Shown piece by piece: positions 31,880 to 44,003 of a DNA stretch of 64,000 nucleotides. The notes beneath the pieces are model-generated. The model saw only the letters and a program-made list of their open reading frames with translations. It was not told where the DNA came from and did no database searches. Source of the DNA: Simmondsia chinensis (Eukaryota; Streptophyta; Magnoliopsida; Caryophyllales; Simmondsiaceae). Position 1 is the stretch's first letter. Each line of letters begins with the position of its first letter. The position numbers were made by a program, and so were the translations under genes. The stretch is from assembly GCA_018398585.1 (NCBI GenBank), contig JAGTTD010000001.1, forward strand, positions 35,913,938 to 35,977,937. The letters run 5' to 3'.

Positions 31880-34460
31880 AAGAATCATTTCCCCTTGATG
31901 ATCTCAAATAATGAACCTTGCAGGTGAAGAGTCACCATGCTTCAAGCTGTCAAAATTTGCCTTAAGCCACACAACTAGCGGAGACTTCTAAGAATTCCAT
32001 TAGTCTTTATTGGACTTTTTGGGTCTTGACTGAACATTCATGCGATCAAACTCCTCATGCACTTGCTGATGGAAAGTCCATTCAAGATGCATATGCTTAG
32101 CGAGAATGACTGCTTTCCTAGGATTATTCTAATCATTGCAAAAAACAAAGTTGTTTATATCTTTCCGTATTTGCCAAAAGAAGAATAAAGTGCACATGTT
32201 CATCACACCTCCGATTGTTCTCAATCTTTTATGCCTAATCAAGCTCATTAACAAACTGAAATCGGATAGTAATTATATCCAGCAAACCAACATCCCGAGC
32301 AATTTTCATGATTGTCCTGTAATAAGGGCAGCTAAGAAACACATGATCAAGGTCCTCCGGAACAATCCTACACCGAGGGCGCAAGTTTTGATCACTTATA
32401 TCCCTTTGCAAGACTTTCTTGGTAGCCAAGTTGTCATCAAGAGCTTGGCAAATAAAAACATTAATATTTGGATGTACATCCAATTACAAATCCAAAGGAA
32501 GTCCTATGAGTTCCTCTTAGATCAGTCCTAGTTATGAGCTAACCATGTAACTGATTTAACAATAAAATGGCTCGACCCCGTGAATCCCCAGCATCTCCTA
32601 TCCTGACCAGTATTTTTTTTGACTGGGGCATCCCAAACACAATCATGTGAAGATGGAGAGGAAGTATCCTCAGAACTTGCTTCACATCCCATTCTCCTTC
32701 TCTAATAAGAGGTGACACCTTAAGATTAGGGTCACAACAACCCAAATCTCCACAAACGAACTCTATTAACGGCTTGTCAGTCACCCATTTACCAAATTAA
32801 AATGAAACTCAAGTCTCACTTCCAATTTTTCACCAAAGGCCTTTCTCGATCAAGTACTTGGTCGCAATAGAATCCAATTTCTTACTTTGAAAACATAGGA
32901 AAATTTTATATAGATACTCACATTTCACGACTCTAACCCAGAAGTTACTTTGATCATTGATAACCCTACAGCCTAGCTTACAAAGAAAAGCCAAGTTGTG
33001 CGCTTCCATTTTACGAAGGCTTAGACCCCTAGCATGCTTCGGCTTATAGGCTTTGTACAATTTACCAAGTTCATTCCCTTACCTAACTTTTTCTTCTAGG
33101 AAAAATACCTACTTAAGCTATCCCAATCACGATAAACTTTGTTTCATAATCAAAAACATTGCATAATGTGAGAAAGAGTGGTCTCTAGTGAGGATTGAAT
33201 CAACATTGCCCGACCTCCCTTACAGAGAAACTATGTCTTCAAATTAGCTAACTTCAAGGTCAACCTATCATCCATCATGCAAGATGTAAACCTCCCTTTA
33301 TCAAAGTGGCAGCCTAGATATCTACCTCAAGATTGAGAATAGGCCACACCCAAGGAAATCATTGATTCTCTGCTCAAGCCCTTTGGATGTTCAATGAAAA
33401 AATGACCAATGACTTAGCAAAATTTACTAGTTGTCTAGAATCTCCACATTAAAGTTGAATAGTGTTCTAAAGTCCCCGATATCCATCCGAGCTTCACAAA
33501 ACAAAAGGCAACTGTTAGCAAAGAAGAGATCCGGCATTTAGGAGTCCTCTGTGCAATTTTTATACCAATACCAGACTTGTTACTCGTACCTTGGACCTAG
33601 AGGTTTGAAGCCAAGGCCTATAAACGCAGAAGGAAAAGGTAAGGAGAAAGAGAACATCCTTGCATAAGGCCTCTGCTTGGCCTAAACCAGCCTGTAGGAG
33701 AATCGGTTACAAGGATAGGAAATGGCATGGACATTACAGAATCCATCACCTAGTTCACACATTTGCGGTCAAAGCCTAGTTTTAGCATGACCTAACAAAG
33801 AAAAGTTCCCTCCATTCTGCCAAAAGCCTTATCAATATCCTATTTCATTTGCCGTCCAATTAGAATTTCCTTTTTCTGTTGAAAGTCACCATGAATTCGT
33901 AAGCTATAAGTATATTATCATGAATTAAGTGGGAGTGGCAGGGGTTGAATGTCCCTGCCATGGGCCAATTAGTTTTCCCAAAATAGGTTTCAACCGATTA
34001 GCTAAAACCTTAGCCACCACCTGATACAAGATATTACACATGCTAATCAACGTATGGTTGAGCTCCCGGAGGATGCAGCCACCCTTTAATGTGGCTCTAA
34101 CAGGCTAACCCACATCCTCACCTGACAGATCCCTATACTTCTAAAAGAAGAGAGCTGAGATTCCATCCGGGCCAAGAACTTTATGGGAATTCATTTCAAA
34201 CATCGCCCTCCTTACCTTCTCATTTGAAATGTCCTTTGTCAACTCGAAGTTATTGTGAATCGAAACTACCACATTCAGGCGCTCTAACAACTTAAACTTT
34301 TCATTAACACTGGAGTACTGAAATCTTCTCTTTAATAACTAAATAAAGAGGTCAACATACCCTACCGATCCGTAATAGATGGCCCAGTTTCATTTCTTAA
34401 CTTAAGAATACTTCTCCGTTTTCTCTTACAGGAGGCCATTAATTGAAAAAAAAAAAAAGA
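31880..34460 (-). pseudogene. LINE (L1-type) reverse transcriptase remnant
   Basis: The reverse strand gives an ordered series of L1 RT motifs with many stops: NSHKVLGPDGISALFF near 34160-34200, then CNILYQVVAKVLANRLKPIL near 33970-34040. FFANSCLLFCEARMDIGDF lies near 33480-33530. A C-terminal ARGLSLRKMEAHNLAFLCKLG (32830-33060) is followed by a zf-RVT-like segment ending EDLDHVFLSCPYYRTIM (32235-32483). The RT active site, normally FADD, reads FANS (33521-33531), so the catalytic residues are lost. No endonuclease is visible on the 5' side and no poly-A tail on the 3' side. Confidence 0.8.
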
Positions 34461-34797
34461 AAAAGAAAAAATTCTATACAATGTCCTTTCATGAGCCATT
34501 ACTTTTAATGATGATTTGTAAGAACTTATGATTGTACATTAGAATCTTCTTGTGCTGCAAAATCAATTGCCACAACTTCTTATTTAAGCCTTATCTCCGT
34601 CAAAATTTGAGTATAAATGCTCAATTTTCTAAAAATTGGACACCATACACAAAATAATCCAAAGAAGACAATTCGATCTCTTTATATGACTAATTTTGTC
34701 CTTCTTCTTGTTGCCTCATTTTAAAAACCTGAACTCCCCAACAAGAGAGGATAATGGCTTTAGATGGGCACTTACCCAACACCAGGAAACAGGCCAT
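34461..34797. other. Unassigned, possibly LINE 5' remainder
   Basis: No clear protein similarity. It lies between the LINE and the T4 LTR. Confidence 0.4.
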
Positions 34798-35454
34798 TGG
34801 TGTGGTTTGGATTAGTTTGTAAAACCGCATACTTGCAAGTGTACAAGTTAAGTTGTAGCTATGGTGGGTATACGGGTGTTATATACAAAGAGGATTAGTA
34901 TAAAGTTGGAGTTGGTGACTTTGGAGTGGCTAAAAACTAGGTTTTTGTTGGAAATATGTGTGGTTAAATAAAATTAACGGAATTGAAGAGTAAATTAGTT
35001 TGTCAATCAATTAAAGTTATTTTAGGGTATGAATTTAGGTTAACTGAATTCCACCATTATATTTTTTCACACAATGATTTTAAAGGTTTAGGCTACAAGC
35101 TTCAAACCTATATTAATACTTAAGACTTGGGGTAATGAACTAGTCTAAGGTCATAAATCATCTAATCACTCTAGTTATATCATGGATTATCTCAATAGCG
35201 CTAACAAATTCCTTTATTACCCTTAATTTAGTATTTATTTATAAAAATAATTGTGTTCAGGGTTTGGTACAACCTCAATCTTGACCACTCTTAAAGAATC
35301 TGAATTATTATGTTACATCTACAAGACAACACACTAAAAAAATTGAAAATCAAAGCATGGCTACAATAACATAATTAGAAAACGAATCTTATAACATAGA
35401 ACTCCCCACAAGGGTGCGGAATTAGTATAACAAAAGTCATCATCGCAAAATACT

Positions 35455-35460
35455 AATAAC

Positions 35461-35506
<46 letters not shown>

Positions 35507-35508
35507 TT
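35455..35508. repeat. (AAT)n microsatellite
   Basis: About 17 consecutive ATA/AAT triplets inside the T4 3' LTR; not present at the matching place of the 5' LTR. Confidence 0.9.
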
Positions 35509-35766
35509 AAAATTCAGACAGCTGCCCATTTTTCATCCCTAAACTGTGAATTCTCTCCTCTGTGGGAGTTTTATAGCTTCCAAATAGAAAAAAACAAAAG
35601 GAAAAGAAATCTCATGCATTGAACTCCTTTGATCACATTGACTACTCTTGATTGATTCCTATCACTTGGACCACTGCACTTCAGCTTTCATGAGAATTTG
35701 GATCACTCTTGGTGGCTTAGGGAAGGAGGCGATGTGATTGAAGAGCAAAAAGTGATATTACGTTAA

Positions 35767-36287
35767 TTATATTTTAGCACCTTGACATTTTTGAAAATAA
35801 TAAAAAGAACCCTTATCTTTTTGAATTATTCAAAAGGCCTCAAAGTTTTTGTTGGATTAATAAAAAGGTTCCTCTCCAGCGTGATTATATCATACCCTTA
35901 AAAGAGCTAACGTGGCACTGGTTTTTAGTAATGCTACAGGAAAATGCAAAAGTACCTTTCAATACCCTTATTATTACTTTATTAGATCAAAGTTTCAGAT
36001 GTTGTACCGTGCAAAAACTACCTGTTTTGCTTAATTTTCTAAAAATATGATTATTCAAAGATATTTTTATCATTTTACTATGATATTAATAAAAAAATGA
36101 TTGTCACGTTAGTTCTGTCGACAAAAAAATATGTTACCAGGCTGGACTGGGATGTTTTTATTAATACGATACATACTTATGGGCCTTTTATTAATACAAC
36201 AAAACTTAGGTGCCTTTTCAATAATTCAAAAATCATCAAGGCTGTTTCTAATTTTCCAAAAAACGTCGAGAGCTAAAATGTAAATAA
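35767..36287. mobile_element. MITE copy 1 in triplicated unit
   Basis: About 520 bp. The left end (ATATTTTAGCACC...GAATTATTCAAAAGGC...TTGTTGGATTAATAAAAAGG) is the inverted match of the right end over roughly 110 bp. No coding capacity. Confidence 0.75.
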
Positions 36288-36516
36288 AAAAAAAGGTTTA
36301 CTCCTCTATGGAAGTTCTACAGCTTCAAAATTCAAAAAACAAAAGGAAAAGAAATCTCATGCATTGATGAGCTGCTTTGATCACGTTGACTTGACTCTTG
36401 ATTGATTCCCATCACTCTGACCACTACACTTCAACCTTCATGAGAATTCGGGTCACTCTTGGTGGCTCGGGGATGGAGGAGATGTGATTGAAGAGCAAAA
36501 AGGAAAATTGCATTAA

Positions 36517-37044
36517 TTATATTTTAGTACCCCTTACATTTCTGGAAATAATAAAAAGAACCGTGCCCTTTTTAAATTATTAAAAAAGGACTCTAAGTTT
36601 TTGTTGGATTAATAAAAAAAGCTCCTCTCCAGTGTGATTATATCATTTTCGTAGGAAAAAGCTAACGTGGTAACTGGTGTTTAGTAATGCTACAGGAAAA
36701 TTGCAGAAGTACCCTTCAATACCCTTATTATTACTTTATTAGATCAACGTTCGAGATGTTGTATAGTGTAAAAACTACATGTTTTGCTTAATTGTTTAAA
36801 AATAAGGTTATTGAAAGACATTTTTGTCTTTTTACTATAGCATTAATAAAAAAAAGTGATTGCTGCGTCAGTTTTGTCGACAAAAAATGACGTCACCAAG
36901 CCGAACCGGGATATTTTTGTTAATACGACACATACTTATAGGGGTTTTATAAATAAGACAAAACTTAGGCGCCTTTTTAATAATTCAAAAAAGGTTAAGG
37001 TTGTTTTTAATTTTTCCGAAAACATTGGGGACTAAAATGTAATA
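36517..37044. mobile_element. MITE copy 2 in triplicated unit
   Basis: The same terminal inverted structure as copy 1 with scattered substitutions. Confidence 0.75.
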
Positions 37045-37282
37045 ACAAAAAAAAAAAAAAAGGTTTAGTCCTCCATGGGAGTTTTATATCTTCCAAATTC
37101 AAAAAACAAAAGGAAAAGATATCTCATGCATTTGATGAACACCTTCGATCATGTTGACTTGACTCTTGATTGATTTCCATCACTCTGACCACTACACTTC
37201 AGCCTCCATGAGAATTCGGATCACTCTTGGTGGCCCGGGAAGGAGGAGATGTGATTGAAGAGTAAAAAGTAAAATTCCATTA

Positions 37283-37812
37283 ATTATATATTAGTACCCT
37301 GATATTATTGCAAAAAATAAAAAGAACCCTAAACTTTTTGAATTATTCAAAGGCCCCCTAATGTTTTGTTGGATTAACAAAAGTGCTCCTTTCTAGCATG
37401 GTTATATCATTTTTCACTTAAAATAGCTAACGTTGCAACTAGTTTTTAGTATTGCTACAGGAAAATGGCAAAATTACCCTTCAATATCCTTATTATTACT
37501 TTATTAGATGAAAGTTCGAGATATTGTATTGTGTAAAAACTATATGTCTCTCTTAATTATTGAAAAATATGGTTATTGAAGGCTATTTTGTCTTTTTATT
37601 GTCACATTAATAAAAAAGTGATTGCCACGCCAGTTCCATCGACAAAACATGACATCACTAGGCCGGACCGGGATGATTTTATTAATACAACTCATACATA
37701 CAGGCCTTTTATTAATACGACAAAACTTATGTGCCTTTTTAATAATTCAAAAAAGATCGAGGTTGTTTTTATTTTTTTACTGAAAATGCCGTGGACTAAA
37801 ATGTAAATAACC
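37283..37812. mobile_element. MITE copy 3 in triplicated unit
   Basis: The same as copies 1 and 2. It has diverged somewhat more at its left end. Confidence 0.72.
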
Positions 37813-38156
37813 AAAAAGATTAGGTCTCCCCCTCTCCTTTTTTCCACACGGCTCAATCGGCCGCTGACAACCGCTAAAAGATCTCATGGACAATCGATCA
37901 ACTAGCATTGTAAGCCTAAATTTACTTGATTTGCAGGCTGAATTTGGACCCAATGGATCCTTTTTCTACACGTGATTTGGTTTCTTAACATATTCTTCGA
38001 ATTTTCCATTTAGCTTGTTTTTCACTACAGTTTAAGATGTCCTTGCTCCAACACGTACCAAATCTAAACTAACAAAGATTATACCATAGCACAAATGCAA
38101 TAGCAATAAATATCATAAGAATGGGCTATTGAAGATATAAACTATACGACACATCA

Positions 38157-38974
38157 CATCCTTAAACCCAAACCTTGATTTTCCTCAAGCAAGATTCATT
38201 TCAAGCTAGTTGAAAGTAGAAAGGATTCAAACAATCATATGGTCATAAGAAGTAGTTGTGAACCATAGTTATGAACACATCTGAGTAAAAAGTCAAGAAG
38301 GAAAATTCACATACAATGCTATTAACTCACTGGTTCCAACTGAAGCTTCCAATGTAAGAATAATAATGGGAATAACTAAAGGAATAAATGACCCTCAAAT
38401 GTTAATCCTAATCTAAGTAGAAATCTCAAGTCTTTTTTATCTTCTTTTCATTTTCTTTTGCCATAGTACCCCCAATTCAACCCTTTTTTCAATTTTTTTT
38501 TTCTTTACAAAAGAAACTAGTGTGTCTCCCTATGACTCAAGCAAGTTTTCTGTCGATGACTCCTGACCCAATTAGCTTGAGGCACTTGGTGAAGAGCTCA
38601 CCTCCGACCTAAGAACTCGAGTCACAGAAATTCACAACCTAAGCTGTTACTAACACATATATTAAAAGCATATAACGCTGATCTTAGGCATTAGTGCTTA
38701 TAAAGGTGACCAATAAAGTTGAATTTTCTTAGGCTTTTCTTGTAAACCATATAGCGAGTTTTCAATTGGTATCTCTTGATCTAGTTGGCTCAAAGTGCCA
38801 GGTGTCAAAACACACATATGGGATACTTACTCGAGACACAAAGGCCATAAGAATTAATTAGTCATGAATATTTGCCCATATTACTATAGGCATTGGTACC
38901 TTTTAATTTTTTTGGTAGATATCCTCAATAATGTATTTAAAGAAAGACCTAGACCAGTGAATTCATCATTATTT
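38157..38974 (-). mobile_element. T4 internal 3' region (non-coding)
   Basis: Next to the LTR, the reverse strand reads CTTGAGGAAAATCAAGG then GGTTTGGGTTTAAGGATG, a degraded form of the CTCGAGGACGAG...TTTAAGTGTGGGG terminus of Tat-like elements. No ORF with known motifs. T3 begins at about 38975. Confidence 0.6.
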
Positions 38975-40031
38975 CAAGTAAAGAAAGACCTAGTTGCATC
39001 AATACATCTTTCTATTCATGGTATTCAAGTTGTTATTATGTGTTGATGGTCGAAAATCCTAATTTACTAAATATTCTCTCTCGAGTAACATTTAACATGC
39101 TCCTTTACATATTAACTCATCTATCTCTTGTATGAATTTAAATAAGAAAAGAATTTTGAAGATCCATGATTTTCACTTAAGACCACACAAATCGTGTCAA
39201 TCTATCTCTAGCATTCACTCAATTTTGTGGTGTTTATCACTTTAGCATTCATCATAATTCTTCTTTCGGACTCATTATGAATTATTATACGCTTTGAATG
39301 CTGATAAAGTATTCAAAACTCATGATAAACACTTTAACAACGCAATAAACAAAACATTGAATATGTCGAATTAGAAAACAACGTAATTTAAAACTTAGGC
39401 TATATCGCAACCTTAGAAAAGCAAAATTAAGTCATGGTAAACATAACATAATAGAAAATTAAGACAAAATCTATGAACTTAAAGAAGAACATGATAGAAA
39501 AGAACTAAAAAATGAGAAATTACAAACCAAACCTTTTCTTTTCTCCTCCTTCTTCCCTACAAATTTCTACCTAATTCTCTACTTTGTATTTTTTTTTTTT
39601 CCTGAATGAATGATGGAAAAAACTTCCCAAAACTCTTTATTTGTAGTACATAAGGTTGGAATTACTTAAAATAAAAAATATTGCTAGCTTAAAGCTTATT
39701 GCACCAAAACGCTACCATTGCCTCCCAGTTTCTGCAAGTTGCTAGGTTGCCGCTGATTTCTCCAATTTTTTTTTCTGCTTTGGCCACCCAAAATTAGTAT
39801 TTAAATAAATTTGAACATGCTCTTGAAGTGTACAAGAATTTATTTCACTTGATTTGTCCATTTTTCCACCAAAATTTGCAAGTTAAAGTGAATTGTGGGA
39901 TCATTCTCTACATTTTGTTGTTCTTGCTTAATTTTATAAATTTTTTTTAGCTTTTTTCACCCCCAAAACTCAGCCTTGACATCAACTTGAACATGCTAAT
40001 GTATTTTTTAATCCATCTTTTCTCCTGGTTT
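38975..40031 (-). mobile_element. 3' LTR of T3, part 1 (split by G2)
   Basis: Aligns with 56330-57355 of the T3 5' LTR (CCTAGTTGCAT, ATTCAAGTTG, TTGATGGTCGAAA and further). About 250 bp of the outer end are missing compared with the 5' LTR. The LTR resumes at 50104. Confidence 0.8.
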
Positions 40032-40042
40032 TGTTATGTTTT

Positions 40043-40294
40043 TGTCATGACCGTGGAGGATTCTTATATAGATTATAGTATGTTTTGATGTATTGAGCTT
40101 ATGTACTTAGTAGTGATACTTAAGAGTATAAATAGGGATACTTTGATTGTAATGGGTATCATTCAATACAAAATATACTCTCTACTTTCTCATCTCTACT
40201 TTCTTCTACTTCCTCATCTCCTTTCCCTTCTTTCTTATCCCAAATTCTATCTATCCCATTAGTTGTATTTCAGGTTTGATCCTGAATTATAACA
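40043..40294 (+). mobile_element. 5' LTR of N1
   Basis: 252 bp, TGTCATGA...TAACA. TATAAATAGG at about 40127 is a good TATA box. The CTCATCTC tract lies at about 40180-40250. Confidence 0.92.
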
Positions 40295-40296
40295 AT

Positions 40297-40308
40297 TGGT
40301 ATCAAAGC
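40297..40308 (+). other. Primer binding site of N1
   Basis: TGGTATCAAAGC, one base from the initiator-Met tRNA site, two bases after the LTR. Confidence 0.85.
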
Positions 40309-40795
40309 TTTTATTTAAACCCAAATTAGGCTCTTAATCCATAAAATTCAGAGCTGATCAAACCTTATTGCTGCTACTGGAGCATCAGATCAGGTTTACT
40401 GCGGATTAAGGAGTCAGGTACTGCTTGATTGCTTAATTGTTTAAATTTAGTAAAGGCTCAGAAGTTTTTGGGCGATTGTGGCATATATTGAGTTAGGATA
40501 TTGGAAGTTGAGGCCAAAACAAATGCGATTATAGTTGTGAGTTAGTGATCTGGAACTCGATCCTTGAGTGATTGATCAATTGTTGAAGAGAGCAGAATCT
40601 ATAGTAGATTGCATCTGATCATTTGAGCATCTTAGTGATCAACTTCAGGACATCAATTCGTTTGAAGTTGTACACGATTAATATAAAATTACATACAAGC
40701 AACTGTGCGATTAGTGTTGTTACAGAATAATTTAAGGTGATTGTTGAGTACCTGAAATTGTTAGAAGTCACCTTGAATTAGAGGTTGTGTCCAAA

Positions 40796-42421
40796 ATGGT
40801 ACAATACGACATGCCGAAATGGCTCGATTCAGTTTCGGTTCAAGATAAATCTTCTAACCATGCTAGACTATTAGTTAAAGTCTTGAAGCCGCTTTACCAT
40901 ATAGACGAGGATACTCTCCATCAAGTGTTTTGGCCATATGGTCCTCTTGAAAGTATTGAGGTGGTCTCATCTTCCGCCATTGAGCTTATGGCTCATATTA
41001 GCTATTACACGAGAAGGAATGCAGACTCAGCCTTGATCGCATTACACGGGAGAAACATATTTGATGGATGTTGCGTTTTAACCATAAGCTACCTTGAGAT
41101 GGGTATTAATGGGGAAAAGGAGATGGAGAAGGTAGACCTCGATATTTGTCAAGCTCAGGAGTCAAATTCTTTATCCCTTGATCAACCTTCTTCTGAGAAG
41201 AATGGCATTTCGATAGTTGCAAATGTTAAGGAATCACAGGATGACATACTCGAGGTATGGGAGCAAGAACTTGAGCAAAGGAGGGCTGATTATACTAGAA
41301 TGGTTGTGAAGCTGGGTTACTCAGCACCAATTGATGTTGATGAGGTAGAATCGTACTCCTTGGATCAGATTTATGGGGTACCACAGCTTCAATCTAGTAT
41401 AGTTGAGCAACGGGTGAAGGGGATATTGAAATCTCAAGATGTGGAGGAAGTAGCATCAGTTACTACTGCAGTAGCACAAGAGAAAGTAGCAATAAGTAAT
41501 GTAGCAGCAGAACAAGAGATTGATCAATCAAGACCTCAAGAGGTGGGACTTACAGCTGCAATGTCATCAAATACAAATCAGAGTATGCTTAAATTCATTT
41601 TTGGGCGTGCTGTTGTGCTAACTCAGTGCCAGAACAACTTTATCTTGGATGCTTTGCAAGGTCTCTTGTGTTGGGTGAATGATTACAAACTTACAGCAGC
41701 TGAAGTGCACTGTCGGCAGGACGATCAGCAGAATCAGGATGATCTATTTCCTTTTCCGAGTGGTGAAATGGTGTATTCAAATACACACTCTTATGACAAG
41801 TTACCTCCTGATTCGGAGGAAGATACTCAAGGCTTTGTGGAGCTGAAAAGAGCAGATTCTTTGCTGAATCGAAGTAATCAAGCTGCCAAAGTAAGTTTCA
41901 AGGTTCAACAAAGGCGAAGCGTTGTTTCAGTACAAGCAATTGAGTTGTTGGAGGTTTACAAATTTAGTATCATGGAAGAAAATGATCAAGTTTCCTTAGT
42001 CCTTGCAGCTGGAGTGAAAATAGTTCTGAATGAGTCCTTGAAATGCAGTAAACAAAAGGGAAATCAGACTGGAATTAGAGGTCTTGAGAAGGAGTTAAAG
42101 TTCATGAGCTGTAAGCCACAAAATTTAGATAGTTGGTGCATACAAAGAAGTAAAGTTGTTGCTGAGGAATTGAGAGAAGTACTAAATTTTAGCCTTGTGT
42201 TCTATTGTGCCTTACTACTGCAGAGTTTGTCTATTGTCCTACTGGGTTGGTGGCAACTGCAAGTTGAGCAAGTAGAAGGAATTCAAAGACTCATTAACAT
42301 GGGTTCTTTTCAACAGCAAGATGCTTTTCATCTGGAACAAGTTGCTGATGAAGCTGAACTCAACAAAACAAAAATCAGTATAGAAAATGCAGATTTCTGG
42401 AGTTCTGCCTCACAATTGTAA
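40796..42421 (+). CDS. N1 ORF: RRM (PTB-like) plus conserved N-block, 541 aa
   Basis: ATG 40796 is in the good context CAAAATGG; the frame is open a little upstream without another ATG. Residues 24-101 look like an RNA recognition motif of the polypyrimidine-tract-binding type: LLVKVL (RNP2 position), LHQVFWPYG, MAHISY (RNP1 position) and GRNIFDGCCVLTISY, the last very like plant PTB proteins. Residues 304-396 are the block shared with N2 (starting HCRQDD, with SYDKLPPD, then FKVQQRR, ending ELLEVYK). The middle is acidic and Gln-rich; around residues 465-485 there is a hydrophobic stretch. No gag zinc knuckle or enzyme motif. It could bind element RNA, but that is inference; the RRM is probably a captured host segment. 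The frame continues in places past the stop at 42419. Confidence 0.75.
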   Translation: MVQYDMPKWLDSVSVQDKSSNHARLLVKVLKPLYHIDEDTLHQVFWPYGPLESIEVVSSSAIELMAHISYYTRRNADSALIALHGRNIFDGCCVLTISYLEMGINGEKEMEKVDLDICQAQESNSLSLDQPSSEKNGISIVANVKESQDDILEVWEQELEQRRADYTRMVVKLGYSAPIDVDEVESYSLDQIYGVPQLQSSIVEQRVKGILKSQDVEEVASVTTAVAQEKVAISNVAAEQEIDQSRPQEVGLTAAMSSNTNQSMLKFIFGRAVVLTQCQNNFILDALQGLLCWVNDYKLTAAEVHCRQDDQQNQDDLFPFPSGEMVYSNTHSYDKLPPDSEEDTQGFVELKRADSLLNRSNQAAKVSFKVQQRRSVVSVQAIELLEVYKFSIMEENDQVSLVLAAGVKIVLNESLKCSKQKGNQTGIRGLEKELKFMSCKPQNLDSWCIQRSKVVAEELREVLNFSLVFYCALLLQSLSIVLLGWWQLQVEQVEGIQRLINMGSFQQQDAFHLEQVADEAELNKTKISIENADFWSSASQL

Positions 42422-42445
42422 GAAGATTCTATTGTTGGTTCTCAA

Positions 42446-43820
42446 TTGAGGATAGACCGAAATGGCATACAAGTTGAAGCAGTAGCTCAGCTTGTCTCTG
42501 AAGATTTAAGCTCAAGACCAACTGGAGTTAGCTTGTATATCAACAGAAAACCCAAGCACAGAACAGCCTGTGCTCATGTGTTGATTGCATTTGTTTGGAA
42601 GCTTAAGTGGTCCCTTATGCTGGTGTCTCCCGGAAGCTCTATTGGTTCCTTGTGCTGATGTTTAACTTAGTCAAACATGAGTGGGTTGAAGGAATCCAAA
42701 GGCCTTATGACAGAAATTCTACAATACAACATGCTGTCGCGAATCCAGTGCAAGTTAGTGAATCATTTCAGCTGGAAAGTTCGCAAGGGTTGATCCAAAT
42801 GCAGGTTCGATGGAGTGGAGATTATTTGTGCTCATCTAAGAACACTCAGGGTAGGCCTCCTGATTTGGAAAAGGTGGAACAAATTGTGGAATTGAGTCTG
42901 TCAATGAAAATTTAAGCAGGGTGGACACTGAATCTTGGAGTTCTGCTCCACAAGTGCAAGAAGAGGTGGATGGGTGTTGTCAACTGAGTACATTCCATGG
43001 TTACTTACAAGTGGATGTAATCGATCATTGTGTTAACCATTACCCAAGCCCCTTAATTGGAGAATTCAGTGGAAGGGCGAGTTCAGTTCCAGTTACAAAA
43101 TGTACATACAACAGCAGAGAAATTGATGACAAAACAGTTCCTGAATTGGTGACGTATCCGGCTGTTTATTTGTTCCATTGGTTCCATTGGTTGGTGAGTT
43201 TTACATTCAAACTTATGTGCATCACAGAAGGATCTAAGTTTGTTAGTTTGCATCAAGTTCACTGCCGCAAAACATCAGTATGCAGAAGCCAAGTAGAAAT
43301 CCAAACTAGAGCTGAAGATCTTATTGTTAATTGGAAAAGGATGAGCTGCAATGGAGTTTATGGAGTTGGGTTGCCTGTTTTGATAGTTCAAACATTCATA
43401 GAATTTCCTTCGAATTCAACTATAAAACTTGAGGACTTATATTGGTGGAGAAAAGTTCAGAACTTTCAATCCCAAGCTTCAAAGGCTCAGGCACCTCAGC
43501 TGGATTGTTGTGATGGGAACCCATTTGCTAGAACACTAGAGAAAATCTGTAAGATGTATAGCAGGTTAACAGGGGTGCTGCAATGGAAGTTTATAAGGGA
43601 TGCTGCAAGCCTTGGGCTTAGGATGTTATCTTCAAAGGCATACGTGTACAACAATGGTGAGAAATTGTTCCTGGCAGTGGACAACCAAAACAGCAGAACA
43701 GACAAATGGACAAAACAGAAATTCAGACAGCAAACCAGCAATTCAACAGTTGAAGCTGTATTGGTAGTTGGCGTTTGGGGGTCTGACTTATCTATTAGCA
43801 GTATAGACAAATGGAAATGA
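42446..43820 (+). pseudogene. N1 downstream open pieces, unknown
   Basis: Open pieces at 42446-42658 (same frame as the main ORF), 42607-42915 and 42921-43820 (299 codons, different frames) follow the main ORF. The last contains a hydrophobic stretch (YPAVYLFHWFHWLVSFTFKL) and scattered Cys. I recognise no domain. Phrases such as ESWSSAPQ near 42930 echo FWSSASQL at the end of the main ORF, so part may be an internal duplication. It could be a decayed second protein or non-coding spacer. Confidence 0.4.
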
Positions 43821-43966
43821 GGCTCGGCACTCATACCAGAACCATAGTATTTCACATGGGGTCCAAGCACGCTCAAAGATCAGCCGAAGAACAATTCCAA
43901 TGCATAGCAAGAACACGCAACTGCTTCGAGACAATTCTGGGTTGTTCAAGACTATACTCTTTCCTA

Positions 43967-44000
43967 AGATTCTTGAGGTCAAGAATCTCTAAAGGGGGAG
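43967..44000 (+). other. N1 pre-polypurine hairpin and polypurine tract
   Basis: AGATTCTTG-AGGT-CAAGAATCT at 43967-43988 is a perfect 9-bp stem. AAAGGGGGAG at 43991-44000 is the polypurine tract, four bases before the LTR. Confidence 0.75.
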
Positions 44001-44003
44001 TAT

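Larger units (their letters stand above)
35555..37820. repeat. Three tandem copies of a 746-767-bp unit
   Basis: Each unit starts with a word like CTCCTCTATGG, carries LTR sequence (CTTGATTGATT..CATCACT, GGTGGC, GATGTGATTGAAGAG) and then a MITE. Units start at 35555, 36301 and 37068. Confidence 0.88.
34798..38156 (-). mobile_element. 3' LTR of T4, expanded by MITE insertion and tandem triplication
   Basis: The start TGGTGTGGTTTGG and end CACATCA correspond to TGATGTGG and CACATCA of the T4 5' LTR (58223-59690), and many words are shared in order. It is 3.36 kb instead of 1.47 kb because a segment with an inserted MITE is present three times (35555-36300, 36301-37067 and 37068-about 37820). 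The 5' LTR lacks the MITE and has one copy. The sequence to the right, read in reverse, is the T4 3' internal end. Confidence 0.8.

Noticed and set aside
34776..34797. Possible degraded tRNA-Asp primer site left of the T4 3' LTR
   Set aside because: ACCAGGAAACAGGCCA loosely resembles the site, but the polypurine side on the right and the match to the 58223 LTR make this the 3' LTR; the likeness is too weak to claim a shared-LTR tandem.
28559..38156. Host genes in the low-density interval
   Set aside because: No open frame with conserved domains other than the LINE; the rest is LTR, MITE and AT-rich DNA. Short spliced exons cannot be excluded by eye.
43496..43876. 126-codon minus-strand frame
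   Set aside because: Opposes the end of N1 and has no motif; most likely chance.
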